Positions 47,932 through 56,974 of a DNA stretch of 64,000 nucleotides are shown here, piece after piece. Origin of the DNA: Cyclobacterium marinum DSM 745 (GTDB taxonomy: Bacteria > Bacteroidota > Bacteroidia > Cytophagales > Cyclobacteriaceae). Both the position numbers and the translations under genes were made by a program. The DNA lies in NCBI RefSeq assembly GCF_000222485.1, contig NC_015914.1:992001-1056000 (forward strand). Reading direction: 5' to 3'. The notes under the pieces are model-generated. The model saw nothing but the letters and a program-made list of their open reading frames with translations, was not told where the DNA came from and made no database searches. Numbering within the stretch: the first letter of the stretch is position 1; every line of letters starts with the position of its first letter.

Positions 47932-49176
47932 CTAATTTAACATAGAAGGATCTCCAAGTTTACCTGCAAATAATATCGACCCACTGCTATTCTCCTGAAT
48001 AAAAAAGACAAATGGCTTGTCCAGACTAAAAACCCTTGGTTGGGAAGGACCTGCACTGGTTAACTCGATTTCCACCACAGTGGCTGCTGCAGCTTCTGTA
48101 CCTTCTTCATTCACTTCAATAACCGCCTCGTGAATCACCCTACTGATCGCCATTGGTGCGGTTGGATTCACAAAGAGCTTACTGAAATTAATAGGACTGG
48201 GTAAAAATGGTTTTACCAAACCTAAATTCTGTAGCTGTTCTTTCAAATTGTCTATTCTATACCCCATCTTAAACTTGGGCATCTTTAGGAAAAAATTCGT
48301 GGTATCTGCATTGGCTCTAAAATGCTCCAGGTCTTCCAAAGTAAAAGCCTCCATTTTATTGTCCAATTCAAAATCCTTGTCAATGATCACTCCCATGGTA
48401 TACTGCCCGGTGCTATAAGGTATTTCCAAGTACTCCAATGCGCCATCAGCATAATACCTCAACCCTGCCGGAGAAGACAATTCCATCATATCGACGGTCA
48501 TTTCTGAACCCGAAGCCGTATAAAAAGGTGCTTTCTTTGTATGATCAGCATCAAAACGGTACTTCCAATCCGCTTTGAAATAGATGGCATTGACCAAGTA
48601 CATGGCTGCATCCGGAGAAACTGCGTCAAGCATATCTTTGATCATCCCATTGGTATTGTTTTCGATCCACTGATTAATTATATCCTTGGATTGTGGGTTG
48701 GACATGTCCAGGCTCGCAATCTCTGCACTGAAACTGTCCCTCAAATCCTCTGCAAATTCCTGATTCAATTCAAAACCCAGCTTGTACCAGATGGCATTGG
48801 CGATTGACAACCTCACCTTGGGATCAAGTTCCAATAAATAATTGGTCAGGGACTTTGCTGCTTGATTCGCTTCTTCCAATTCCATACCCTCAAAGCGCAA
48901 AACCCGCATAAATTCTGCTTCAATCTCATCTTCATTGCCATTCATGGCCATGGCGAGTGCCTGATGTACACTGTAAGGACTAAAAAACTGGTTGACATCT
49001 TCCTTCTTCTGAAGTTCATGAAACAAATCGAAGGCGAATTGAGAACTACTCAAAACCATCTCCTGCTCCTGAACCTGCAAAGGTCGGATATTGGCTGTAT
49101 GATCGATCTCCTCATCTTCACTCCAGTTACAAGCGGTAAATACCAATAAACAGAACAAACCAGTCGTTATTTTCAT
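47932..49176 (-). CDS. serpin-family protease inhibitor, lipoprotein
   Basis: A 414-residue serpin with a lipobox (VFTAC, cysteine 16), so it is probably anchored in the outer membrane. Landmarks: FAFDLFHEL then NQFFSPYSVHQALAMAMNG, NAIYFKADWKYRFD, and the hinge EEGTEAAAATVVEIE before the reactive loop; FSLDKPFVFFIQ and SILFAGKLGDP close the fold. The hinge with its run of alanines is that of an inhibitory serpin. Counting from the hinge glycine (P15), the P1-P1' bond falls near Thr-Ser, which gives no strong protease prediction. It lies between repeat cluster 2 and the DUF4221-like gene. Confidence 0.92.
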   Translation of the reverse strand: MKITTGLFCLLVFTACNWSEDEEIDHTANIRPLQVQEQEMVLSSSQFAFDLFHELQKKEDVNQFFSPYSVHQALAMAMNGNEDEIEAEFMRVLRFEGMELEEANQAAKSLTNYLLELDPKVRLSIANAIWYKLGFELNQEFAEDLRDSFSAEIASLDMSNPQSKDIINQWIENNTNGMIKDMLDAVSPDAAMYLVNAIYFKADWKYRFDADHTKKAPFYTASGSEMTVDMMELSSPAGLRYYADGALEYLEIPYSTGQYTMGVIIDKDFELDNKMEAFTLEDLEHFRANADTTNFFLKMPKFKMGYRIDNLKEQLQNLGLVKPFLPSPINFSKLFVNPTAPMAISRVIHEAVIEVNEEGTEAAAATVVEIELTSAGPSQPRVFSLDKPFVFFIQENSSGSILFAGKLGDPSMLN

Positions 49177-49480
49177 GATTTTCGGGATTTATTTATCACC
49201 TATACGGAAAGCTGTGAGGAAATGCTACAATGAAAATTGAAAAAATAAAATCGCATTCCATTTCCGGATTGGAATGGCATGTATTTTTGAATATTTGCAA
49301 AAGAATCCCCCTTGGTCCCATTTGGAAAAAAGGGGTATTATGTTTTTTTTTAGGATTTACGAGCACGTTCCTGATTTAACATTTCAACAGCACCTTTAAA
49401 TTCTAAAAATTCAGCGTTAAAAAACATTGGCAGATACTCCCCAGAGGGGGATTTAAACGGGCTTTAGCTAGATTTCACTT
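49177..49480. other. spacer, nothing recognised
   Basis: About 300 AT-rich bases between two minus-strand genes; presumably the serpin promoter. No gene or clear repeat seen. Confidence 0.4.
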
Positions 49481-50644
49481 TTACTCCTTTTCAAACCTGA
49501 CCACCAGAAACCTGAAAATTTCCTCATCATAATCAGAATGGAAAAGATTATTTCTAGAGAGGTACAAGCCTTCTTCCCTAACAAAAAAATTTCTTCCAAT
49601 ATAAACTTCAAAAGTGTCAAAAGTATGTTCCGCCAGTATATTCAGGTCTTTGTCTAAAACCATTATACCGGTATAGGGACGGTAATAATTCAAATGGTTT
49701 AAGTCTTCATCAGAGGCTTCCGGATCATATTCCACTGCAGGACTAGTGATTCTATAAAAAACATCCCTAAAAGGATCATAGATCAGGGCACCATATTGGT
49801 CATATTTTATCCTATCTTCCAAAGCCGCCCTGTGATTAGGTGCCAATTCCTCTACATAAAGAAAATTATTGACTTTTTCAGATTTAACCTCTTTTCTATG
49901 GACAACCTTACCCGATTGGGTATCAAAAACCTGAATTTCATGGTCATACAATGCCGCAATATAAATTTTATCTCCTCTTTTTGCCCAGGAATAGCCACTG
50001 CCTTTTTTGCCCTTGTCCCAATAGTCTTCCCGGTAAAAAACATCGTACCACTGCACGGTATCCTCCAAGATATCATAACTGTAAACCAACTGGTGCTTTT
50101 GAATGTCCGATTTATCCATGTCATGGTGCCCCATAAAAAGTGGTTGCGCACCATATACCTTATTACCTATTTGGTAAAGTGGGGTTTCCAAGGAAACACC
50201 TATATGAGAAATAGGGAAAAGCTCATTGTGAATGGGTTTTCGTAACTGGACCTCCCCTTCCAAGTTAATTAAAACGATTTTTTGAGGAGCATAATTGACC
50301 AGCCAGATAGAGTCTTCAGCCATAAGTACTCCACCTGAAAAAGGCTTGACACTATTAGGCCCATCCATATGCAAGGGGACTTCCTTCAGCAATTCCCCTT
50401 CAGGATAGGAATAAAACTGGTATATTTTTTTAAAATAATTGTATATAAATATTTGAGACCCTGAATCAGTTTCCAAAAACTGAATATGGCCCGGATTGAT
50501 AGGCACCAGGCTATCTGTTTCAAAAGTAATTTCATCCACCACTTTCAATGTCAGACTTCCTTTCTCTTGGCTATTCTGGCAGGCAAATAACAAGAAGGGG
50601 AGTACTAGACAATAGCACAACAGATTCCATTTCATAAAACACAT
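49481..50644 (-). CDS. DUF4221-like lipoprotein, probable beta-propeller
   Basis: A 387-residue lipoprotein (lipobox LLFAC; cysteine 22 from this ATG, or 19 from a second ATG at 50635). The body shows repeated beta-strand blocks with aromatic and glycine turns (IFIYNYFKKIYQFYSYPEGELLKEVPL, IWLVNYAPQKIVLINLEGEV, KIYIAALYDHEIQVFDTQSGKVVHRKEV), as in propeller-type DUF4221 or 6-bladed proteins common in Bacteroidota. No catalytic motif is evident; function unknown. Confidence 0.65.
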   Translation of the reverse strand: MCFMKWNLLCYCLVLPFLLFACQNSQEKGSLTLKVVDEITFETDSLVPINPGHIQFLETDSGSQIFIYNYFKKIYQFYSYPEGELLKEVPLHMDGPNSVKPFSGGVLMAEDSIWLVNYAPQKIVLINLEGEVQLRKPIHNELFPISHIGVSLETPLYQIGNKVYGAQPLFMGHHDMDKSDIQKHQLVYSYDILEDTVQWYDVFYREDYWDKGKKGSGYSWAKRGDKIYIAALYDHEIQVFDTQSGKVVHRKEVKSEKVNNFLYVEELAPNHRAALEDRIKYDQYGALIYDPFRDVFYRITSPAVEYDPEASDEDLNHLNYYRPYTGIMVLDKDLNILAEHTFDTFEVYIGRNFFVREEGLYLSRNNLFHSDYDEEIFRFLVVRFEKE

Positions 50645-50887
50645 TTGTTAACCTTCAATCTAAAACTAAAGAAACAATTAAACCTTTCCAAAATTCTCAT
50701 CCCATTCATCTCTCACAACGAAGCCTTTTTTGGACAAAAATGTGGTCTGGCATGTCATTACTCTATAGGACTTTCTGGAACGCTCAATCAAACCAAGTCA
50801 AAACTTAATTTAACCCGATAGTATTTGCATAATTAAGATTAAATTAGAAGATTAAGCCCTTCATTAGCATTAAACCCTACCTTAACC

Positions 50888-52126
50888 ATGGAAAGAAGAC
50901 AATTTTTAAAGATTGGTGGCCTGAGTTCCGTCGCCTTATTTTCCGGAATCCCTTTTTCAAGTCACGCACGTTCCGATTTCAAAATCAAAAAAATCCGTTA
51001 TTATGCCGCTCCCGGGTACAACAAGCCGCTTTTTAACCAGGCAAGAGGCATTGTGGAAATAGAAACCGATTCCGGATTGATTGGGATTGGTGAAGGGGGA
51101 ACTCCCGACATGGTGAAACAATGTGCGGAAATGCTTATCGGTGAAGACCCATTCAGAATCGAACACCTTTGGCAATACCTTTATAGAGGGATGTTTTATC
51201 CTCCGGGCCGTGAAAAGCTTCATGGAGTTGGTGCCATAGAAATGGCCCTATGGGACCTTAAAGGCAAAGCCCTAAATGTGCCCGTGTATGAATTACTGGG
51301 AGGAAAAACCCGAAATTATGTAGAATGCTATGCCACAGGTTTTCGCAAGAGCAATGCCTCCACCATGGAAGGAAAGGCCCAGGATTGCCTCGAAGCCGGT
51401 CTAAGGTGTTACAGAATAGGGCCTACAGGGGGAAATGGAGATTTGCCCTTTGATTTTTATGAAAACAGCAAGAAGACCATTGAAATGTGTCAAAAATTAG
51501 ACAAGGCCGTGGGCGGAAGTGGGAATTGGGCCATTGACCTCCACACCCGCTTTGACACTACGGAGGCCATAAAAATCTGTGATGCACTGGAAGAATTGGA
51601 ACCCTATTTTGTTGAGGACATCATTCGATCTGAAAACCCTGAAGTATACAAGACCATCAGAAACATGACCAAAGTGCCTATCGCCGTGGGAGAACAATTT
51701 GGGGATCGCTGGGATAGCAACGTATTGATGGAAAATCACCTGATCGATTACAGCAGGGTGACCCTTCCCAATACGGGAGGAATTAGTGAAATCAAGAAAA
51801 TAATAGCCATAGGAGAAACCCACTACATAGGCATCATTCCGCATTTTACCGGACCACTGTCTACAGCTGCACTTGTACATGTTTTGGGATCATCCAGCCC
51901 CACCCGCTGCATGATAGAGCTGGCAGGTGGCGAACCTGAGAAGCCTAGCTATTTTAATGAAGATTTTATTGATTTCAGGGAGGGTAAAGTTCATCTCAAT
52001 GACCGCCCGGGACTTGGTGTGATTTTCTCACCGGAAAAAGCATCGCTTTTGTTTGAGGTAACAAAGAACACTGAATTTACGCATCCTTATCTAAAAAGTC
52101 CGGATGGCGCTATTCACAATTGGTAG
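50888..52126 (+). CDS. enolase-superfamily acid-sugar dehydratase with Tat leader (galactonate dehydratase-like)
   Basis: A 412-residue mandelate racemase/muconate lactonising-type enzyme. A twin-arginine leader (MERRQFLKIGG, cleaved near SHARS) points to export folded to the periplasm. Metal ligands are D217 (IDLHTR), E243 (FVEDI) and E269 (VGEQF), with H219 and H319 (IPHF) as likely acid-base residues. The spacing of 26, 26 and 50 residues is that of D-galactonate dehydratase. It probably dehydrates an aldonate or related acid sugar, but the exact substrate is open. It lies upstream of repeat cluster 3 and the second SusC/SusD pair. Confidence 0.87.
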   Translation: MERRQFLKIGGLSSVALFSGIPFSSHARSDFKIKKIRYYAAPGYNKPLFNQARGIVEIETDSGLIGIGEGGTPDMVKQCAEMLIGEDPFRIEHLWQYLYRGMFYPPGREKLHGVGAIEMALWDLKGKALNVPVYELLGGKTRNYVECYATGFRKSNASTMEGKAQDCLEAGLRCYRIGPTGGNGDLPFDFYENSKKTIEMCQKLDKAVGGSGNWAIDLHTRFDTTEAIKICDALEELEPYFVEDIIRSENPEVYKTIRNMTKVPIAVGEQFGDRWDSNVLMENHLIDYSRVTLPNTGGISEIKKIIAIGETHYIGIIPHFTGPLSTAALVHVLGSSSPTRCMIELAGGEPEKPSYFNEDFIDFREGKVHLNDRPGLGVIFSPEKASLLFEVTKNTEFTHPYLKSPDGAIHNW

Positions 52127-52180
52127 TAGAGGTTTTAAGTAAGATCCTATGGAAATTATAACGTTAAAATTTAATGATTA

Positions 52181-53356
52181 CAAAAACCCCAGAGGGATGA
52201 CATTTTTGTAGCCAAGGCTGTGAAGCCTTGGTCAAAACGATCTGCACGATACGATTGTGGCGTCTTGTTGCTTTTTTTCTGCAATAATGTTGACAAAATC
52301 ACTTTTATCAGGATCATAAAATATAATTCATAGGGGAATTTAACCTTTTGAGATGGTTTGTTGACTTTTTCTAATGGTTACCCTTTTCTTTTCCTGTTCA
52401 TTTTTTCCTTGATGAAAAAACGAACCAAAAAAATCAAGGCTGTCAAATCTTATTTCAAATGATGGGTTATCGTTCTAAGAACAAATGTCTTTTACGTAGC
52501 CATCATTTGATTTTTGGATCAGGATTCCAGGCTAAAAATGAGTGGATCTCCTTGTGGGAGCTAACTCATTTTCTTAACGCCCTCCATCCTGCTCCAAAAA
52601 CCTTAACCTTTGAAGGCCGATAAAGCCTAATACATTGTGCTTTCAAAAAGAAAAGTAATTACCGGTATAAGAATTTCCATACAAAGACGTATAGTTTACA
52701 AATCCCAAAAACCCCATAGGGGTGTCACTTTTGTAGCCAAGGCTGCAAAGCCTTGGTTAAAACGATCAGCACGATACGATTGTGGCGGTATTGTTGCATT
52801 TTTTTTGGCAATAATGTTGACAGAATCGCTTTTATCAAGATCATAAAATATAATTCATAGGGGAATTTAACCTTTTGAGATGGTTTGTTGATTTTTTCTA
52901 ATGGTTACCCTTTTCTTTTCCTGTTCATTTTTTCCTTGATGAAAAAACGAACCAAAAAAATCAAGGCTGTCAAATCTTATTTCAAATGATGGGAAATCAT
53001 TCAAAGAACAAATGTCTTTTACGTAGCCATCATTTGATTTTTGGATCAGGATTCCAGGCTAAAAATGAGTGGATCTCCTTGTGGGAGCTAACTCATTTTC
53101 TTAACGCCCTCCATCCTGCTCCAAAAACCATAACCTTTGAAGGCCGATAATGCCTAATACATTGTGCTTTCGAAAAGAAAAGTAATTACCGATATAAGTA
53201 TTTCCATACAAAGACGGATAGTTTACGAATCCCAAAACCCCATAGGGGTGTCACTTTTGTAGCCAAGGCTGTAAAGCCTTGGTTAAAACGATCTGCACGA
53301 TACGATTTTGGCGGTATTGTTGCATTTTTTTTTGGCAACAATGCTGACAAAATCAT
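52181..53356 (+). repeat. modular repeat block 3 (A13-B5-D4-A14-B6-D5-A15)
   Basis: Two complete composite units in tandem: core A13 (52181-52302), B5 (52305-52441), D4 (52442-52694), core A14 (52704-52828), B6 (52831-52968), D5 (52969-53225), core A15 (53231-53356). Matching points are 525 and 526 bp apart. Loops: GTGA (A13), GCAA (A14), GTAA (A15). A13 has a degenerate first hairpin (CCCCAGAGGGA). D4 has its 15-bp outer stem at 52511-52525 and 52586-52600. Confidence 0.9.
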
Positions 53357-53838
53357 TTTCGCCCGTAGTTATCCTAATTCCTACCTATATTGAATATTTT
53401 CTTAGGACCTATACAAAAGAACCCTTACCAGGCAGGACTTAAACCCTAGTCATTTATTAAAATTTTTTGGTCAATAAAAGCAATCGTATGAAAGTGATTC
53501 CATAAAATATTTTCATAATTCTTTGACCTAAAACCCATTCCATTTCATTTATTTTTTACCCTTTTAACAAAATTTTTATACCATATTTAAAATTTAAACA
53601 ATATGAAATTGATATATAAAATGATTAATAATATATTGAGTAAACAATAAATAAAGTATTAAAGTCAATAATGGTTTAATTTGAAAAATTTAATAACCTT
53701 TAGTCTTATTTAACTCAATTAATAATCATTTAAAATCCTTTTAAATCAATTTAATCGTATTTTATTACTATTGGTTATAATCAGATCAATTGTTTGGCTT
53801 AATTACTTTATATCACTAAACCCAAAATAACCTTAGTT
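53357..53838. other. very AT-rich promoter region of the second SusC gene
   Basis: About 480 bases, nearly all A and T with many AATAAT and TTTAA runs. It must carry the SusC/SusD promoter, but I cannot mark it with confidence. No gene seen. Confidence 0.45.
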
Positions 53839-56800
53839 ATGAAAAACAAAGTAATTTTGCTTTTTCTCACCATGATTTGGTATGGCCAAATCTACGCACA
53901 AAACAACAGTATCAGTGGCACTGTGAGAGATGCCAGCGACGCACCCCTCCCCGGGGTAAGTATCATCATTAGCGGAACATCGCAAGGAACCGTCACAGAC
54001 ATAGACGGGAAGTACAGTTTAAGCGCTCCTCCAAACGCTACCCTTATTTTTTCTTACATCGGTCATCAAACCCAAACCATCGAAATCCAAAACAGAAGCC
54101 AAATTGATGTGATGCTTAATGCCAGTGACATTGGTTTGGAGGAAGTGGTGGTGACAGCCCTGGGAATCAAAAGAGAAGCCAAAACTCTCGGTTTCTCAAT
54201 CACTACAGTAGATGGTGAACTGATTTCAGACAACCGAACTCCCAATTTTGCAGATGCCCTTCAGGGCAAAGTTGCAGGGGTAAACATTTCCTCCATGTCT
54301 ACAGGCCCCGGAGGCACAAGTAAAATCCGGATAAGGGGGCAATCTTCCTTTAGTGGGCAAAACAATCCACTGGTAGTCATCAATGGCGTACCCATGGACA
54401 ATTCAAATTACTCCTTGGGAGGAAATTACGGTAATCGACAAATGAATAATTCAGATGGCGGCGATGGACTTTTGAGCATCAACCCGGATGACATCGAAAC
54501 CTTGACCGTACTCAAAGGAGCAACCGCCGGTGCCTTGTACGGATCTCGGGCAAAAGACGGGGTGATCATGATCACCACCAAAAGCAAAAACTCAAGCAAA
54601 GGCCTAGGTGTGGAAATCAACTCCAATTTCACTACAGATACCCCCCTTGATTTTACTGATTTCCAATACGAATACGGCCAGGGGGAAGGAGGCGTCCGAC
54701 CAACCAGCGCATACCCTACTTCCGGTGTTTGGAGTTTTGGTGAGAAATTTGAACCTGGAATGACGCAGATTTTATTCGACAACGAGGAATGGCCGTACGA
54801 GCCAGTTCACGATCGGATTAGCCAATTTTACAATGTGGGCACCAACTGGACCAATACGGTAACTGTAGCCAACAGTGGAGAAAATGGCGGCTTTAGCCTT
54901 TCATTTGCCAATACCGACAATAAAAGCATTGTACCCAACTCAGAGTTAAATAGAAAAACGATCAATTTAGGCTTTTCTCAAAACATAACAGACAAGCTAG
55001 TGGCCTCTGGTAACGCCAATTACTCCCATGAAGCCAACCAAAATCCGCCTCAGGTAAATGCCCAAGATTTTTCTACCGCCACCGTTATCATGACCCTCGC
55101 CAATTCAATGCCTTTTGAAGCTTTGAGAAACAATATCACCCATCCCAATGGCGATGAGGTGGTAATGGCCAGGTTTCTGGTAAGAAACAACCCCTACTAT
55201 TCCACCTCCAAGCGGTTTGACAATGTTAAAAGAGATCGCCTAATCGGTAATGTGTCTCTAAATTATCAGTTCACACCTTGGCTTTATGCCATGGGGCGCC
55301 TTTCCATGGATTTTTACGTCAGAGACAATGATTACAACACGCCCAATGGCTATGCCCCCATTCCTCCTGCTCCTGCAGGCTTTGTAAACGGAAGTTTTAC
55401 CCAAGACACCAGAAGATTTCGGGAAACCAACCATGACTTCTTAATTGGCGCCAACCGCACCTTTGGCAACTTCAATATAGACCTGACCATGGGAGGAAAC
55501 CAACGCTTTGTGAGAATGGATTACAATAGCGTCGCTGTCAAGGATTTTGTAATCCCCGGCCTATACACGGTCATGAATGGCCGTGTAAAAGACCCATTGT
55601 ACAGTCTTTCTGAAAGAAAAATCAACTCACTATACGGTCTGGGAGAATTTTCATACAAAGAGTGGCTTTTTCTAAACCTAACCGCCAGAAATGATTGGTT
55701 TTCCACTTTGGCCCCGGCCAATAGAAGCATTATGTACCCATCCGTGGCGACCAGCTTTGTGTTTTCCCAAGCCTTCCAAAACCTTCCGGAATGGTTGTAT
55801 TTCGGTAAATTCAGAATGGCCTATGCAGAAGTGGGCGATGACAACGTCTCCCCTTATTCCAACGCCTTATTTTATGCAGTAGACAACAATCTTTTCCCAA
55901 ACCCCGACGGGCTACCTTCCCCACTTGGAAGAGTCAATGCCAGCACGGTTCCCAACACCAACTTAAAACCATTGAGAGTTCAAGAAACTGAGATTGGTAT
56001 GGAACTTAGGTTATTTGACGAAAAGCTAAATCTGGATTTTGCTTATTACCACAAAATCACCAATGACCAGATCCTTGCTACACAGATCTCAGATGCATCC
56101 AGCTTTACCAATCAATTGGTTAACATTGGCCGAAGCATGAACAAAGGATTGGAAGTTTTGGTCTCAGGTGCTCCCATTCGATCAGAAAAATTCCGTTGGG
56201 ACGTAAGTGTAAATGCCACTTACAATACTTCTGAAGTTTTGCAACTCGGACTAACTGAAGCCGACACCATGATTACAGTAAGTTCAGGCGGAGGCAGAAT
56301 ACTCAGACAAGTAGTAGGTCAACCCATTGGTCAAATTTACACCTTTACCTATCTCCGGGATGACCAAGGAAGAATGGTCTTTGATGAAAACAGCGGCCGT
56401 CCGCTTAGAAATGACGAGCCTCAAAACATGGGTTCTGTTTTACCGAAGTATTACGGCGGCATCTCAAACACTTTCACTTATAAGGGATTAAGCCTATACA
56501 CACTTATTGATTTTAAATTAGGCCATAAAATGATTGCCGGGAGAAATCAAAACTACTTACGCCATGGCCTCCATAAAAACACTCTCAATGGCAGAGATCA
56601 AGGTTTTGTGGTAGGTGATGGTGTCAATCCAAATGGAGAAATCAACACCACCCAATCATTGATTCAGCCTTTCTACGAAACTACCAATGTACTGGGAATC
56701 AATGAAGATTGGGTGAGCAATGCAGGGTTTTGGAAACTTCGGCAGGTATCCCTAAGCTATGACTTTAGCAAACACTTGCCAGAAAAACTGTTTATCAAAC

Positions 56801-56970
56801 AACTCCGCTTAAGTGGTGTTGCCAACAATGTATTGATCCTAAAGAAATGGACTCAAAACATGGATCCTGAAAACATATCAGTTACTTCAGACAATGCCAA
56901 TGGCATGGATTTCTGGCCGGCATTACCACCAACCAGAAGTTTAGGATTTAATCTAAACGTAAAATTTTAA
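53839..56970 (+). CDS. SusC/RagA-family TonB-linked outer membrane protein
   Basis: A 1043-residue TonB-dependent importer. Signal peptide ending IYAQ, carboxypeptidase-regulatory-like domain at ~25-105 (ISGTVRDASDAPLPGVSIIISG), EVVVTALGIKRE, plug with IRIRGQSSFSGQNNPLVVINGVPMDN and GSRAKDGVIMITTK, and a barrel ending FNLNVKF. Four bases separate it from the SusD gene. The downstream acid-sugar dehydratases suggest that the cargo is an acidic sugar or an oligosaccharide containing one. Confidence 0.95.
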   Translation: MKNKVILLFLTMIWYGQIYAQNNSISGTVRDASDAPLPGVSIIISGTSQGTVTDIDGKYSLSAPPNATLIFSYIGHQTQTIEIQNRSQIDVMLNASDIGLEEVVVTALGIKREAKTLGFSITTVDGELISDNRTPNFADALQGKVAGVNISSMSTGPGGTSKIRIRGQSSFSGQNNPLVVINGVPMDNSNYSLGGNYGNRQMNNSDGGDGLLSINPDDIETLTVLKGATAGALYGSRAKDGVIMITTKSKNSSKGLGVEINSNFTTDTPLDFTDFQYEYGQGEGGVRPTSAYPTSGVWSFGEKFEPGMTQILFDNEEWPYEPVHDRISQFYNVGTNWTNTVTVANSGENGGFSLSFANTDNKSIVPNSELNRKTINLGFSQNITDKLVASGNANYSHEANQNPPQVNAQDFSTATVIMTLANSMPFEALRNNITHPNGDEVVMARFLVRNNPYYSTSKRFDNVKRDRLIGNVSLNYQFTPWLYAMGRLSMDFYVRDNDYNTPNGYAPIPPAPAGFVNGSFTQDTRRFRETNHDFLIGANRTFGNFNIDLTMGGNQRFVRMDYNSVAVKDFVIPGLYTVMNGRVKDPLYSLSERKINSLYGLGEFSYKEWLFLNLTARNDWFSTLAPANRSIMYPSVATSFVFSQAFQNLPEWLYFGKFRMAYAEVGDDNVSPYSNALFYAVDNNLFPNPDGLPSPLGRVNASTVPNTNLKPLRVQETEIGMELRLFDEKLNLDFAYYHKITNDQILATQISDASSFTNQLVNIGRSMNKGLEVLVSGAPIRSEKFRWDVSVNATYNTSEVLQLGLTEADTMITVSSGGGRILRQVVGQPIGQIYTFTYLRDDQGRMVFDENSGRPLRNDEPQNMGSVLPKYYGGISNTFTYKGLSLYTLIDFKLGHKMIAGRNQNYLRHGLHKNTLNGRDQGFVVGDGVNPNGEINTTQSLIQPFYETTNVLGINEDWVSNAGFWKLRQVSLSYDFSKHLPEKLFIKQLRLSGVANNVLILKKWTQNMDPENISVTSDNANGMDFWPALPPTRSLGFNLNVKF

Positions 56971-56974
56971 AACC

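Noticed and set aside
33649..53356. CRISPR array
   Set aside because: Repeats are long, modular and without constant short spacers, and no cas genes are present.
33649..53356. Insertion sequences with transposase
   Set aside because: I found no transposase or integrase frame in the repeat-rich region; spread of the repeats would need help from elsewhere.
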